A DNA stretch of 64,000 nucleotides from Heliopora coerulea (GCA_030142905.1 JASJOG010000466.1:62001-126000); one strand, 5' to 3'; shown: positions 32,898 to 44,693, counted from the stretch's first letter. The notes: generated from the letters alone by a model not told the origin. Numbers and translations are program-made.

Positions 32898-33182
32898 GAT
32901 CTGGCAAAAAGCAACTGAAAATCGAAAAGCTGAACATAAACGTTTACGAAGATATTTGTCGCAAGTTAAATATTCCAAATCCCGGCAGAGATTACAAGAC
33001 ATTGGCTGGAGAACTGGGCTACAACATAGGAAAAGTAAAGGAGTTTGAAGAAGCGAAAAATCCAGCTGGTGCTGTCCTGTCTCACTGGGGAACCAAGTCT
33101 GGAAACACTGTCAACAAGCTGATAGGAATTCTCAAGCGCATAAGAAATGATGTGGTTGCCAAAAAACTGGAACGAACACTGG
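32898..33182 (+). CDS. Death-domain exon 2
   Basis: A 285-bp exon, 95 codons, phase 1-1, with acceptor CATGTCAG and donor GTAAG. Predicted fold: LNINVYEDICRKLNIPNPG (helix 1), RDYKTLAGELGY (helix 2, sharing TLAG.LG with exon 1), GKVKEFEEAKNPAGAVLSHW (helices 3-4 with conserved W), NTVNKLIGILKRI (helix 5), RNDVVAKKLERTLG (helix 6). It is clearly paralogous to exon 1 (..TLAG.LG...NPA..VL..W....TV.K...IL....DVV..L). It probably also mediates homotypic assembly. It follows the RT relic at 29732-32605 by under 300 bp. Confidence 0.8.
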
Positions 33183-34886
33183 GTAAGATTTCAACCTTAT
33201 ATTTAATGAACCACTAATTTGAGCTTAGTCCAAGAAGAAAAGATCTATACTTTACCTTCGTTAGCACATTTGGGAGGGTACGAGGAACAACGGTTAACAA
33301 GGAAAGAAATACAGTTTCTTTTTCCTTTAGTGGGAAAATGAGCCAAAACAAGACATCTCCGGAATAACTTGGTAATCATTCCTCGACTATACAAGCTTAT
33401 ATTCCACACGGCTCGGTTACCTTTGTTCTTTTGAGGGAATATACTCAATAGCCCCTGTCAATTAACTGCCTAAAAGGCTGGTGGCACTTTCTATAAGTAA
33501 ATGGGGAACGCGGAGCCATAAATAATCAAGGAAGACAACGGTATAACAATAAATTTATATTCCCCTCTCTTATTCGCCCCTCATATTTCCCCCCGATATT
33601 CCCTCCAAGTATTCCACTGTAATATATCCTGCGCCACTCCTTATCTTCTTTCTATGTTAAAAAAAAATATAAGGAACACCAAGTACACTTCAACAATGCA
33701 CATTTTAAGTAAAGGTTATATACCATGACCAAGGTTTTTAAGCGATATGTAAACCTTAGGGCGAAGCCCGAAGGTTGACATCTCGCTTCAACATGGAGGT
33801 TAAGGTATATAACCGACTTATATCGTCGTTGGTGAAGTTTCGAAAGAAGTAATTAACTTGCCCGACAAATAGACAGAAATGGCGGAATTTCGGTTGAAAG
33901 TTCATAAATATCATTATGAGGCTTATAAGTTAGTTATAAACAGCTCGAGAGCAAAAGAAACTGAGCTAAAGATGATATAACAACTCTTATAAACACGTAA
34001 AACTTCTCACATTTTAAGTACAATCGAGAAGTTGCTTATATTGAGAGCACGTGACTTAGCTCGGGAAACGCTATAGCCTACCTTAAATTCCTTTGTTGTT
34101 GGCTATTTATGAAGCAGTCCTTATTTCTTTGTAAAACGTCTGAAACGGACTCTTTAGCTTTTCAACTAACCCTTTGGTAGGTATGAAGAGAACTTATGTA
34201 CTTACGTCCTTATATCCACGGGGATATTTGATTCATTCACCTCGTTGCCTCACGATAACCTATACTTAATAACCCATACCTAATAGACTTAAAAGATGGT
34301 CAAAGCGGCAAAGTATTCAGGGACTCTCTACAACCCTTGACAAACATGCAGTCGCCGCTTAACAATAGAAGAGCACATGGCAACAACTGTAGTACATACA
34401 GGTAAGGCGTCGCATAATGCATCAGGGAGCGATCTGACAGTCAAACTTTAGTCTTTTGCACCATGTAAGGATGTAATAGAACATAGAACGAAAAGGCTGC
34501 AATTGTTTTCAATGAAGAAGAAAGCAGTAAATTAAGCAAGAAAATGTTAGCCAAATAATTTTTTATTAACAATTTTCATCATCCGAATTCGATCCCCATC
34601 TGGGGCTCAGAAATCGTTTTTCTGAGGATATAGCTTGACGAACGTACATCTCTCATTCAACATATCTCCAAGCTCCCATGATTTGAAATATGTATCTCGT
34701 AGATTTTAATACTAGTTAAAGGAACCCCTTACTCTCATTGCTTATGTTTCTTTTTTGGTGTTAATTTCACCTGACCTCGCGAGATTTAACTTATTATAAT
34801 CCATCTGGCAAATCATGTAATAGCTGTTGAGTCGGAAAGAAAGAGAGTTGACCATTCATCAATGACATCGTTCTTTTGCTTTACAG
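33183..34886 (+). other. Intron; contains hairpin repeat and a repeat tail
   Basis: No exon recognised. It holds the 101-bp hairpin element at 33714-33814 and, near 34590-34720, a stretch ending CCATCTGGGGCTCAGAAATC and continuing TTTTTCTGAGGATA, which matches the end of the tRNA-derived foldback at 54682-54780. It ends in the acceptor TTTTGCTTTACAG. Confidence 0.5.
33714..33814. repeat. 101-bp palindromic hairpin element, copy 1
   Basis: It begins GGTTATATACC and ends GGTATATAACC. The arms are nearly complementary throughout (AAGCGATATGTAAACC... against GGTTGACATCTCGCTT) around a GGGCGAAGCCC centre. A second copy lies at 44410-44511. Similar flanks (TTGGTGAAGTT) on one side suggest the repeat extends about 30 bp beyond the hairpin. 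Confidence 0.7.
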
Positions 34887-34973
34887 AACTGAGCCGTGGA
34901 AGCCAGGGTGAACAAGATCTAATGGAGGTTGACCATACTCTTCCGTCTACTGGAGAAGAAAGCAGTACATTTG
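34887..34973 (+). CDS. Linker exon 3 (predicted)
   Basis: An 87-bp exon predicted from the acceptor TTTGCTTTACAG, donor GTGAGAG and phase 1-1, which keeps the frame of death-domain exon 2. It encodes about 29 residues: LSRGSQGEQDLMEVDHTLPS, then TGEESSTF. Acidic, Ser/Thr-rich and without predicted fold, as expected for a linker between death domain and kinase. It is supported by splice signals and phase only. Confidence 0.5.
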
Positions 34974-35311
34974 GTGAGAGAATATATTTAAAGTAGAAAT
35001 ATAAAACTAAACTATCTTAATTTTAAACTGTTTAACTCACGGAACATAAATCATAAGCATTGTGGAAAGGAGACGTTTTTGACATCTAACTCATTCCTCA
35101 CTGAATCGTAGAGCAAAATATCAGAGGAAAACATCTTTACCCTTAACTTACTGATTGTGAACTGATTATTTACATACAGGGTGGAAGTAAAGATCTGTTT
35201 AAGTGGAAAAATTCTTTTCATTTTAGAACGGAATGTTGGGATGATGAAGTGACTCCCGACCTCACCATATCTACAGACATTAAACTTATTCGATACAGGT
35301 TTTTTATATTC

Positions 35312-35488
35312 ATATGAAGAGAAGATTTTGATACGATCATAATTATATATACGAAAAATCTCACTGTCCCAGCCGGGGATCGAACCCATGGTCTCCGAAT
35401 CTACGTATCTGTGCTGTGACCTCTGAGCTAGAGGCAGTAAGATTTTTCGTATATATAATTATGATCGTATCAAAATCCACTCTTCATA
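35312..35488. mobile_element. Foldback MITE with internal tRNA-like sequence
   Basis: Near-perfect 48-bp terminal inverted repeats (35312-35360 and 35441-35488; inner end GATTTTTCGTATATATAATT) flank about 80 bp. On the minus strand the interior is tRNA-like, with A-box-type CTAGCTCAGAGGTCA and B-box GGTTCGATCC (near 35375-35435). A tRNA-derived SINE trapped between inverted ends, or a foldback of such SINEs, would explain it. Confidence 0.65.
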
Positions 35489-35532
35489 TATATATATATA
35501 TATATATATATGTAGGTATATATATATATATG
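35489..35532. repeat. (TA)n microsatellite
   Basis: An interrupted TA repeat directly beside the MITE. Confidence 0.85.
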
Positions 35533-35699
35533 TCGTTTAAAAGCCTCCTGTATACAAGAGTCGTATATCACTCCGCTACTTGAGGAAGTCGCCTGAGAGG
35601 CTCCACTCTGCGTTATGAAGACGAGATTTCCTCCGGTTAGAGAATTGATAATGGTGGCCAATTCAGTTTATATGAAAATTTCTGATTGTCCTAGCCGTG

Positions 35700-35800
35700 T
35701 TTCATTAGCTCAGGGGTCAGAGCACCGATACATAGCTTCGGAGACCTAAGGTTCGATTCCCGGCTGGGGCAGTCAGATTTTTCGTATATATAATTATGAC
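35700..35800 (+). repeat. tRNA-derived SINE copy
   Basis: Plus strand: TTAGCTCAGGGGTCAGAGCA (A box region), GGTTCGATTCC (B box), then GGCTGGGGCA, followed by GATTTTTCGTATATATAATT, the same 20-bp end found in the MITE at 35312-35488. It is one arm of the same family in forward orientation. Confidence 0.6.
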
Positions 35801-36069
35801 AGGTTTTTTTGTCCGCTAGGGTTGGGAAGCTCGGATGAGGTGAATCTGCAAATTTTAGGTTTATGTTTTCATTGACCATATTTCTATTCTTCTCGCAAGA
35901 TCATCGCCAAACAAACTGCATTTATGTAACAGTGCACGTTCAGAAGATGTAGCTGGAATGTATTTGTAGTCATTAAATATCAAAATATTGGTGAACACTT
36001 TCCCCCTCTCCTCTGCTCAGTGTCTTTGCCATAAAATGTCTATAACCGTTTTCATTTTCCTGTGTTTAG

Positions 36070-36162
36070 TTCTAACTGGAACAAAACGAAGCCTTGAAAG
36101 CGATCAATACCAAACTGAAGCAGAACTAAGTAGCAAGAAAGAAGACGAAACTGATAGGTTGA
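36070..36162 (+). CDS. Linker exon 4 (predicted)
   Basis: The acceptor CCTGTGTTTAG is followed by LTGTKRSLESDQYQTEAELS, then SKKEDETDRL. Two possible donors lie 5 bp apart in the repeat GTTGAGTTGAG: exon end 36157 (88 bp, breaks the phase) or 36162 (93 bp, phase 1-1, keeps the frame). I chose 36162 because only it joins to the next exon without a stop. Charged, probably disordered linker. Confidence 0.45.
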
Positions 36163-38799
36163 GTTGAGAAAAAACAATGAAGTGAAAACACAGAGATTAC
36201 ATAAACTGTTTGTGTGATCTTTGGTTCATGGTATGATACCAGTCACAGAGAGCATTGACTTGACGAGTTATAAAACTGGAGGTGTCTGTGCACGAACTTG
36301 AAATAAACGAAAAAAACAAAATAAACATACAAAAGAAAACAACTTTAACTGAGGCAGTTTTTGCATTAGCAAATCACATTGCTTAACTTCCGAAGTGGAT
36401 GACTGGAAAAAAACAAAATCACAGTGAAATCGAAAGCGACGGTCAAGCACAAGGCCATTGATAAAGGGTTAGAAACTCGCGTTGGATTTATTCGATTCTA
36501 CTCTGCAAGTTCTTGCGCGAGTGAAACTCACATTCTCAGCATTCTCTATAATTATTATTTGCTGCTGAAACAGGACCACTTCCAGCGAAGCAGGCTGACG
36601 AGGGAGGCCGGGTTTTGCCTGACTACGTGAGACTCCATTTTTCGAGTCAAGTAACATCTAAGGCGAGCTTTTAAGCTTTTCTGGATCGTCTTACGCTTGG
36701 GTGTTGGCCCAGATAGGATTGCAATCGCTTCGAAACAAAGAAAAATTAATTTTCTTCCCTTGCATCAGATTTGAGAGCAGGGCGACGGGATTCTTCAGGC
36801 AAAAACTGCCTTTGATGCGACACAGATTATTTTGGATGTCTCCCGTGATGTCTTCTTTCATGACATACTTTTTATGACAAGCAAATCCTCGAAAACCCTA
36901 AAATGAAACCATTTTAGCCACAAAGACGATAAAAAACCAAATTTTCCGTTACGTTAATATCATTTACACTCATTTTCATAACCGTGTGTCCATTTGTCCG
37001 TTTTTGTACCCTGTAACATACCTATATGATTAAAATTTACATAAATAGCTTGTGTGAGCTTCCTGAGGTGGAACATTGCAAGGAATGTAGAAGGCTTGGA
37101 CAAAAAAGGGAAAATAGCAATAAAGTAGCTGCCTTACAAATTCTAAACGGATTCAGACCCAATATACACACTCCCGTACCCTGACTCTCGACATCATCTT
37201 GTCCGAAGACGTTAACCCAATTCAGTCCAGACTGTTTTTGGTCCTCAATGGCCGCGAGAGGTGAATGTGCCCGCAGTCATTATCTCCACATCTGATATAT
37301 GACCAGCAAACGTTCACGTATAAAGGTGGGCCGAATGTTTGGACTTCAAGCTTAGAATTAATATGCCCCATAATTGTGATAATTGATAAATTTTCAACAG
37401 TTAATGTATCACCTAACAACAGAATGGAAAAAAATTTGGTTGCCATGTAAACAAAATAGTCATCATGTCATAATAAGTAAGATTATAAATTATGAAGAAA
37501 ATTAGAGATGTCATTTTTTCTAAATACTTTAATTGATCAGTTCTTTTAATGCTATACTTGACCAGATTTTTTTATTCCTTTTGGAAATTTATCATAAAAC
37601 GAAGTGCTTTCTTTAAAAAAAAGGTTTTTTCTGTAAAAAAGAACCAAAACAAAAATCCTATTTCCTGAATTTTCGTAACAGTACGTTTTCAGAAATGTCC
37701 TGAATTTCTTTTTTAGTTGATATTTATAGTAAGTTTTATTTCATAAACTTTAGTGTGAGACAACGTTTTAGGCCACTGAGAAAAATCATATTTTATCACA
37801 AGTAAGAGATACAGTATGTTACATGAAAAGGTCTTTGTTCAAGGATCCAATGAAAAGTTGCGTATGATATTTTATTAGATCAATCAGATCCAATGTTTCA
37901 TAATTCGTATCTCGGTGACGGTTTTTTGATTTCAGTTTGTTTGTCGGACGTTCATTCTCCGCGAACAAAACGAACTTTTTTGAAAGCAAAACCAGACAAA
38001 AACTTATCAGTTGCCTGGTCCTCATTTTAGACCGTACGTTAGTGTTTATGAAATGAACAAAATGATACATAGATACTTGCTGGTATAGAATTTATCTTCA
38101 AATGCTATGTTTGGAATTAAAATTCAAGGTAGTGGAAATACCCATCCTAGTCTAAATTGAGACTCTAGGCCTAATCAATGATTTTGATCAGTCAATCATT
38201 TTATTGTATTCATGGACGACTCAAGCAGCTAGAAAATTGTACCCAAGATAAGCTATAAAAGTGCAAATAAAGTGGAAAAGAGCAACGCTGCAAATCTGAT
38301 CAGTCAAAAATAAAATCACAGGCTAAACATAATTATCTACAAAAATATTCGCAAGCTAAGAAGTGTGTTTTACAGTGCATGGTTACTCCTATGTAAGTTA
38401 GTTGGTTAAAACCATGGTTGCGTGTTTTAAACTAATCGTTCCTTTCATCATTCCAGTTTTCGGAAGTTGGCAGGATCTCTCCTCTTGACAAGTAAAATGG
38501 TCTAGAGTAAAACAGTAGTAGACTGATCCTGCTTGCTGAGAGCTAACCCCACCAAGTCGTTTTAATTGTATTCTAAAATTATTCTCAAACCAAATAAGAG
38601 CTTGAAAGAAGGTATTGTCAAAGAAATTCTTCAGTATCCGACTTAATTTTCATTTTTGCATTGTAATTATGCTTTCAATGTTTTTAAAATTGTATTTGTA
38701 GACCATCAGATGCATGAATATAGTCTACATGTATTTTAAAACAGCATGTTTTAGTATTAAATTCATTTCTGCTAAAGTCGGTCGCGGTTTATTTATTTC
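36163..38799 (+). other. Large intron, first part; no gene recognised
   Basis: AT-rich intron sequence without recognisable exon or transposon ORF. Near 38480 CTCCTCTTGACAAGTAAAAT resembles 58730 (CTCCTCTTGACGAGTGAAGT), a short dispersed repeat. Confidence 0.4.
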
Positions 38800-41280
38800 C
38801 TGGCTTAGAATATAGCTTCCGAAGGCCTAGTGGTGTAACTTAGCCGTATTCCGATAAGCTCATTGAGGATGAGGACTCCAGTGGACCTAAAATCAAAAGA
38901 ATTGTTAAGATATATTTAAAAAGACGGTAGAGCTTCCAGTGTAAGTTAATGTAATGTGGGAATTATTTCAGTTCGATGAGTTCGGTGATATTCTAAAGTC
39001 GTTAATAGTCAAAAAGGATCATTTCCATGTACTTCTGGTTGTATTTTTCTTTTTAGCTTTAACTTAAATGCAGTTTTCGGAAATGCAACCTGGTTTTCTG
39101 TAAGGGACGTCAATTCAATACTTTTTCTGCTACCTGTGGAAGAACTTTTTATTTTGGAGCCTTGAAAACCAACCAAGAAAAGAAAAACAGAACAAAAAAC
39201 ACTCAATATCTTTGAAAAGGATGCTGTATATTTTGAAATATAGGGCTGTTTCACAAGTGGGGGCAATTGCTTCCATTCTTTCCTGAATGCGCCCCATACA
39301 GTTTTCCATTGATAATTACGACTTTTGTTGTAAGACTCGTTTAGTTATTTGTGGTCTACCTAAACCACACATTTTTAATTAAGTTATTTTGCCGTTCACC
39401 CAAGATGACTATGTTCTTTGTCATCTGAATCTCTGGGGTTGATTTGAAACGATCTATATGAGTTCGTTTTTGCCCTATGGACTTAAAACGTATCAGACAG
39501 AGCTTAAATTTTTCTTCGAAAAGCCTATACATACCTAAAATATACAATAACAAACAGCAGCCCAAGTCTAACTAAAGATGCTCCGACCTTCATTTAAATG
39601 CACATTTTCGGTCAGTTTTTCAAAGTCTGGACACCTTTTCCGATGGATATACCGTAATGAGTAGATGAATTCTCTATTCAGTGATAAATTAACGGATGGA
39701 ACGTAGAAAGAGGACAGTGCTGTCGTTCCTTTGAATAACCAAACTTGTGCAGTGGACACATGTTGTTTGATGAATAGGAGTTATCCTCTGGTGACAAGTT
39801 AACCAAACTTTGAAAAACCTTGAATAAGAAATTGAAATTGTTTTGCCATGTTTATAATGTGTGATGCAAACACGAGGAGAAGGTTGAGAGAATTTGAATT
39901 ATACAGTCGCTTGAGAGTTCTCGCAACCTGTCCGAGTATTTCCATCAGGTTATATTAACAGAACAAAACAGTTTCTATTTCTTTAATAAAACGAGTAAAG
40001 AACTGAGCAATAATAATTGTGAATAACGAACTTAATTTTCAATATCAAATGGCAAGTTCTTATAAATTCTTAAACCAATCAGAAGTTCTCATTCGCACCT
40101 AGAAACAAATTCTGGAGTCAAGCGGCGCTGTAATGTCATAACCGTGTTTGCATAGCCTGATATAAACACGGTAACTGACCAATCACTGCGTCCGTAATAG
40201 GAAACGGCAAATACTATAAAGTATACAGTAAAATAACGTTTCTGGAAGATGCCTAGAAACGAGGGGGTGGAAAGGAGTTCAAGGATTGATTAAAGTGTTA
40301 TGTTGGTTTTTAGGTTGTGTTTAGAGCTATGGTTAGGGTTAGGAGTAGGTGGTACATGTATTGAAGTACATACTTAGTTTCAATTCATTACCAATTGATT
40401 CGTTCTCAGTCTATCCTCGCAACCTTATTTTAAGATATACTTTTTGGCAATCACTAATAGGAAACTTATTTTATAATTCAGTTTAATAGCAATATCATAA
40501 AGTGTTATCCTGCCATTTTGAGATAGTAGGTGAGAGTTAGTCAAGTGGACAGCCGTACATTTTAGTAGACGTTAAAATTGGGCGTCCTCAGAGTAAGGAT
40601 GAACGGAAACTTTTGTTCTTTCGAACCCGATGATACGCAATACCTAAAAGTTTTTCATGGTGCTACAAAGCCTTATTTTGATCAGCTCATTGAGGTGGAA
40701 TAGTCCCAGTCTACTTACCTTCAAAGGAATTGACAAGATATTTAAAATAACCCTAGTAAACGGTCGAATTTCATATGGCACTAATAGCAGTGATTTCAGC
40801 TCGGTCATTTGATATTATCCCTAAGTCGTTAAACGTCGATGATCGTTTCCGACCACTTCTTATTCTGTCGTCTTCTTTTGAAGTAAAATACAGTTTTCAC
40901 GGATACAAAAATAGAATATTGCGTAGACAGTGTTAGATAAGGTAAAAAGTATAAAGGTTGATAACGGCCGTGAATGATCTCAAAGAATTCCATCCTGGTT
41001 TGCCGAAAGGGAACCGAGTCCAAACTTTTTTCTGCACCATTTAAAAACTTTTTATCTTTCTATTTCGAGGGTTGAAAACGCTTCCAAAAGCCGTGTGCGT
41101 CTGCAAGTATTGCAAAAAAATACACATTTTCATGAAAAAGATGGTATATTTCTGGGCCATACAATTTTTCTAACTATTACGGGAAATCACCATTCTTTCC
41201 TAATAACGCCTTATGCAGTTTTTCATGGAGGCTCGTCTCTTTCACTCTAAGTTTTTCGTCAATGATAATTTGTGTATGAA
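38800..41280 (+). repeat. Diverged direct duplication (about 500 bp units)
   Basis: About 38820-39330 and 40660-41240 share an ordered series of short matches: AGCTCATTGAGG, AATTG.(T)AAGATAT, CTAAGTCGTTAA, TTTTAGC/TTTTGAAGTAAA then GCAGTTTTC, CCATTCTTTCCT, and C.CAGTTTT.CAT. Divergence is high. The units are probably old copies of one repeat or an ancient intron duplication. Confidence 0.35.
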
Positions 41281-41369
41281 ATGTGTATGGATTGATCAGG
41301 GGCTCCAAACATTTTTCTCCCCAGATGCTTTCCTCTTACAAAAATTTCACAAGCCATTTCAAATATGAA

Positions 41370-41600
41370 AATAATATTTCACATGTGAATTGTTTTAATA
41401 CCGTATGTGAAATAAAAATTTCACACATGAAAACTGATTTTCACATGTGAATCTTATACCAAGATTTTACATGTGAGATTTTGAACCATTTTATTTGCGA
41501 ATTAGGTATTTTATTTGTGAAATCGTTCCCATTTCACTTGTGGAATGAAAATTTCCAATGTGAAAATGTTCCAATTCCATATGTTTTTCACATGTGAAAT
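41370..41600. repeat. Cluster of TTTCACATGTGAAA palindromes
   Basis: Three exact CACATGTG cores (41380-41387, 41442-41449, 41589-41596), each flanked by TTT/TTTT and AA, and at least six diverged forms (TTTCACACATGAAA, TTTTACATGTGA, CGTATGTGAAAT, TTTCACTTGTGGAA, TTCCAATGTGAAA) sit within about 230 bp, in an otherwise ordinary intron. CACATGTG is an E-box palindrome, so a bHLH binding cluster is possible. A decayed tandem repeat is the simpler alternative. Confidence 0.6.
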
Positions 41601-42276
41601 GACATAAGAAATTATCTAAACGGCTGCAATCTTTCACAAACTCTTTGTGTACCGCCATGTTCTGACCCGATATCAGCTGTCAGTAGTAGGTAAACAGTGA
41701 CTACGAACTACCTGGAAGTCCATCTGCTTGGGGGGATTCACACGAGTATCCTTTACAGATGGTCTTCCCCAAAAGAAGAAATTTGTGTTACATAGCTCAG
41801 ATGTTGATCACAATCATCAGGTTTTATTTTGTTTTTTTTAATTTTTTATTTTTATTCTGCTTGAAGTGACACGCCTAATTTCGAATCATGCTTTTGACAT
41901 GACCTTAACTTGGTCGATTGCATTACCATGGAAATCATGAGAATGATATTGATGGAGGTACCTCTGGCTTTGATGCCACACGAAACTTTGGCTCATTGCT
42001 CAGATGTTGTGTTTTGCGGATTATTGCGAGTGTTCCAGTTCGAAGCAAAATTATCTCGTGCACGTAAGAAGTGTTTTTAATTTCCAAATTTTGATGCAAT
42101 GTCAGTTTTGATTGGACACGAACAGATCTAGCTTATCCCATATGGCGCCAAACCGTTATGTCTAATTGCATTAGTTTTAATGCAAATGTAGGAATTACGT
42201 CATATCTGGAGACATTGACCTTTAAATAAGTAGAAAGTTTGGCCTTCTAGTAAACAATCGTTTTCAGTCCACATTC

Positions 42277-42280
<4 letters not shown>

Positions 42281-42316
<36 letters not shown>
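42281..42316. repeat. (TA)n microsatellite
   Basis: About eighteen TA units. Confidence 0.9.
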
Positions 42317-42322
<6 letters not shown>

Positions 42323-42465
42323 CATCATTACTTCAGTTTCTATTGTTCTCTTAAAGTTGATATCAAGCGAATACACCTGTAAGCACCAGATAACTGTCTA
42401 AAAAGCAGGGGGCGGCTTTTGAATATTTCCAGGGGAAAAGAGCGCTGGAAGAACCGACCAAACTT

Positions 42466-42572
42466 TGGGGTTGATATGCATTAATAAACCTCATAAATAT
42501 ATTAATGAGGTTGATTAATACATATCAACCTCTAAACGGGGTTGATTAATACATATCAACCTCCAAATTGTT
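42466..42572. repeat. Short palindromic GTTGATATG/CATATCAAC repeats
   Basis: GTTGAT(A/T)..CAT..AAC motifs alternate: GTTGATATGCATTAATAAAC, then AATATATTAATGAGGTTGAT, then two copies of GTTGATTAATACATATCAACC. Strong hairpin potential just outside the Crypton relic on its 3' side. Confidence 0.55.
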
Positions 42573-42697
42573 AAGCAACAACGCAGACTAAAAAACGCTC
42601 TAACTTCCTTGAATTTTACTTAATATCAAAATTATTCACTCAATGATACTACTCAAAAAACACACTCAATTTACATCCACAATTGTTTGAGATCTGA

Positions 42698-44195
42698 TTA
42701 GGAGTTGTTGATGACGACTTTGCAATTCGCAAACTCAAACGACAACCTTCGCTTGCGAGACGTTGCTTTTTCACGAACTCTATTTCCACCCTCGTCACTC
42801 TCCTCAGTTGTTGAACTCTTTCTTTTAAATCTTAAGCTACTGTTTATATCATCTTCTGTGCTCTTGCTAGTTCCTGCGATTATATCTGATACAATTTCTT
42901 TCGATCTCTCACTCGGATGTTGGTAGGAGTGCAGAGATACCAGACTTCTATGACCAGTTCTTGCCATCACTAACTTGTCAGGTACACTCATCTCTATTCC
43001 ACGAGTTGCCGTTGTGGCTCGCAACGAGTGGTTCGTCTTGTACCCCGGTATACCAACTTGTGCGCACAAATTTTTAACCACCTTGCTGAGAGTATTATGA
43101 CCAACAGGTGTTTTGTAATACCACACGGCATCTTCCTTCACATTTTTCCTTGGCTTTAGGTATAGCACATCACTTGCACTGTCTTTGTTACGCTTGGCCA
43201 TATATTTCTTAAAAACCTTGACAACACATCGTTCCCCTCTTTCTTCACTAGCGTGCTGTTCAACAACTCTTTGACCGACTTTTCGATGCTTCAGACCTCC
43301 CTGATGTGTCTTGTCAACGAAACCAGTGAAGCGGAGTTTTTCTCTTTCAGAGTTTCTTGCACAACTCTGAAGGCCTCAGAGCACGTTGCTTTTCGCCACC
43401 ACGTATGCAGAAGCTTTTGCCGATCAAAAACAACAGCGTGTTCAAAAGTTTCTGAGGTTTGTCTGTTCCAATGGCGCCCTTTCGCCACAGCGTTTCCTCT
43501 TCATCATAGGAAAATGGCTCGGCTTTCCTCGTATAAACGCCAATCCCTTTAGACGACAACTCTTTCATCTGACTGTCCAAACTATTACTAAAAGTCTTAT
43601 ACAAAGGATTACTAAATATATTTAAATCTGCTTAGCCATTTTCTCGAAGATAACGCTGCAGTCCACAAGCAATTTGCTGCAGACTGCTCGGCGTGTACAA
43701 CTCGCCATTTTCTTTACGCAGTTCAACCACGAATTTACTTAACCAGTACGATCTCTCTTCGTGACCCATTTCTCGGTTTTCAATTTCATTCGGAACGGTC
43801 TTGAAACGGTCGTTTACAGAGTAAACAACTGAACCATTTCTTGCTGTTGCCCAGGAAGACCAAATACGAACAGCCCACTCAGTTTGACGAGCAGTATTTT
43901 TCGGAATACGAGATTGTATGTGCTTCTGTAGTCCATAATCATCAATGGCCCTGCCAAACCGTTTAGTCAAAGCATCTTTAGGCAGCTCCTGAAAGCCAGG
44001 TTTTCTCACCTCGCTCTCGTTTCTGCTTTCACTGTCAACCAGCTCTTTCACCCCATCTAAATCTAGCTCAAAATCACTCTTCAAACCCTTATTATTACTA
44101 AAAACACTCTGTGTAATAAACAAATCTTCGTCACTTTCAGCCTCCATGCTAATATGAACAAACACTGTACATGAAAAAGTTTTGCAGCAAGTCAA
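42698..44195 (-). pseudogene. Crypton-type tyrosine recombinase, broken
   Basis: The minus strand. 44195-43632 is the N-terminal SAM-like/core-binding part (LTKRFGRAIDDYGLQKHIQS, WAVRIWSSWATARN, SSLQQIACGLQRYLRENG). An in-frame stop at 43632 follows, and the same frame continues through 43604-43347 (LYKTFSNSLDSQMKELSSKG, then NTLLFLIGKSFCIRGGEKQR, with R of the catalytic site). A frameshift near 43340 leads to 43201-42698, which carries KTNHSLRATTATRGIEMSV, the H-x-x-R box, ARTGHRSLVSLHSYQHPSE (GHRS..S...Y, the catalytic tyrosine) and a basic tail KATSRKRRLSFEF. This matches metazoan Cryptons and related DUF3504 proteins. One stop and one shift break it. Confidence 0.75.
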
Positions 44196-44409
44196 ATGCC
44201 AATGCTAGTTAAAGCTATTGATGCATAACAGTTGTTTTGTCCTCAATCCAATACCATTTCAAGTAATTTGCATGATTAGTTAGTCATGCTATAGCAGCAT
44301 ATGCCCATCAAGTCAACAAAACGAAATCTTAACACTTTTTCTTCGCATCGCTCTCACTAAAGAGTCAAAGCGGTTATTGAGTCAACTTCACCAAATGATG
44401 ACATAAGCC

Positions 44410-44511
44410 GGTTATATACCTTAGACCTCGGCGTTTAAGCGATGTATCAACCCGAAAGCGCAGCGCGAGGGTTGATATATCGCTTAAACACCTCGGTCAC
44501 GGTATATAACC
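44410..44511. repeat. 102-bp palindromic hairpin element, copy 2
   Basis: From GGTTATATACC to GGTATATAACC. Arms GTTTAAGCGATGTATCAACC and GGGTTGATATATCGCTTAAA around a GC-rich centre. The same family as 33714-33814. Confidence 0.7.
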
Positions 44512-44516
44512 TATAC

Positions 44517-44560
<44 letters not shown>
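44512..44560. repeat. (TA)n microsatellite
   Basis: An interrupted TA tract that directly abuts the end of the hammerhead-bearing repeat beginning at 44561. Confidence 0.9.
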
Positions 44561-44563
<3 letters not shown>

Positions 44564-44693
44564 CGCACGCTCACTAGTCTCTAGTTAGAGCACTCTGGCA
44601 TGGCTTAGATGTACCACAAGCGTGGAACATTTGAGTTTCCTATGTAATTATAGATTCATATATATAGTTTTTTTCTCATCCCTGTAAACCTAC

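Noticed and set aside
36424..36657. Small open frames on both strands
   Set aside because: No domain, no splice signals fitting phase 1, and mutual overlap; treated as intron.
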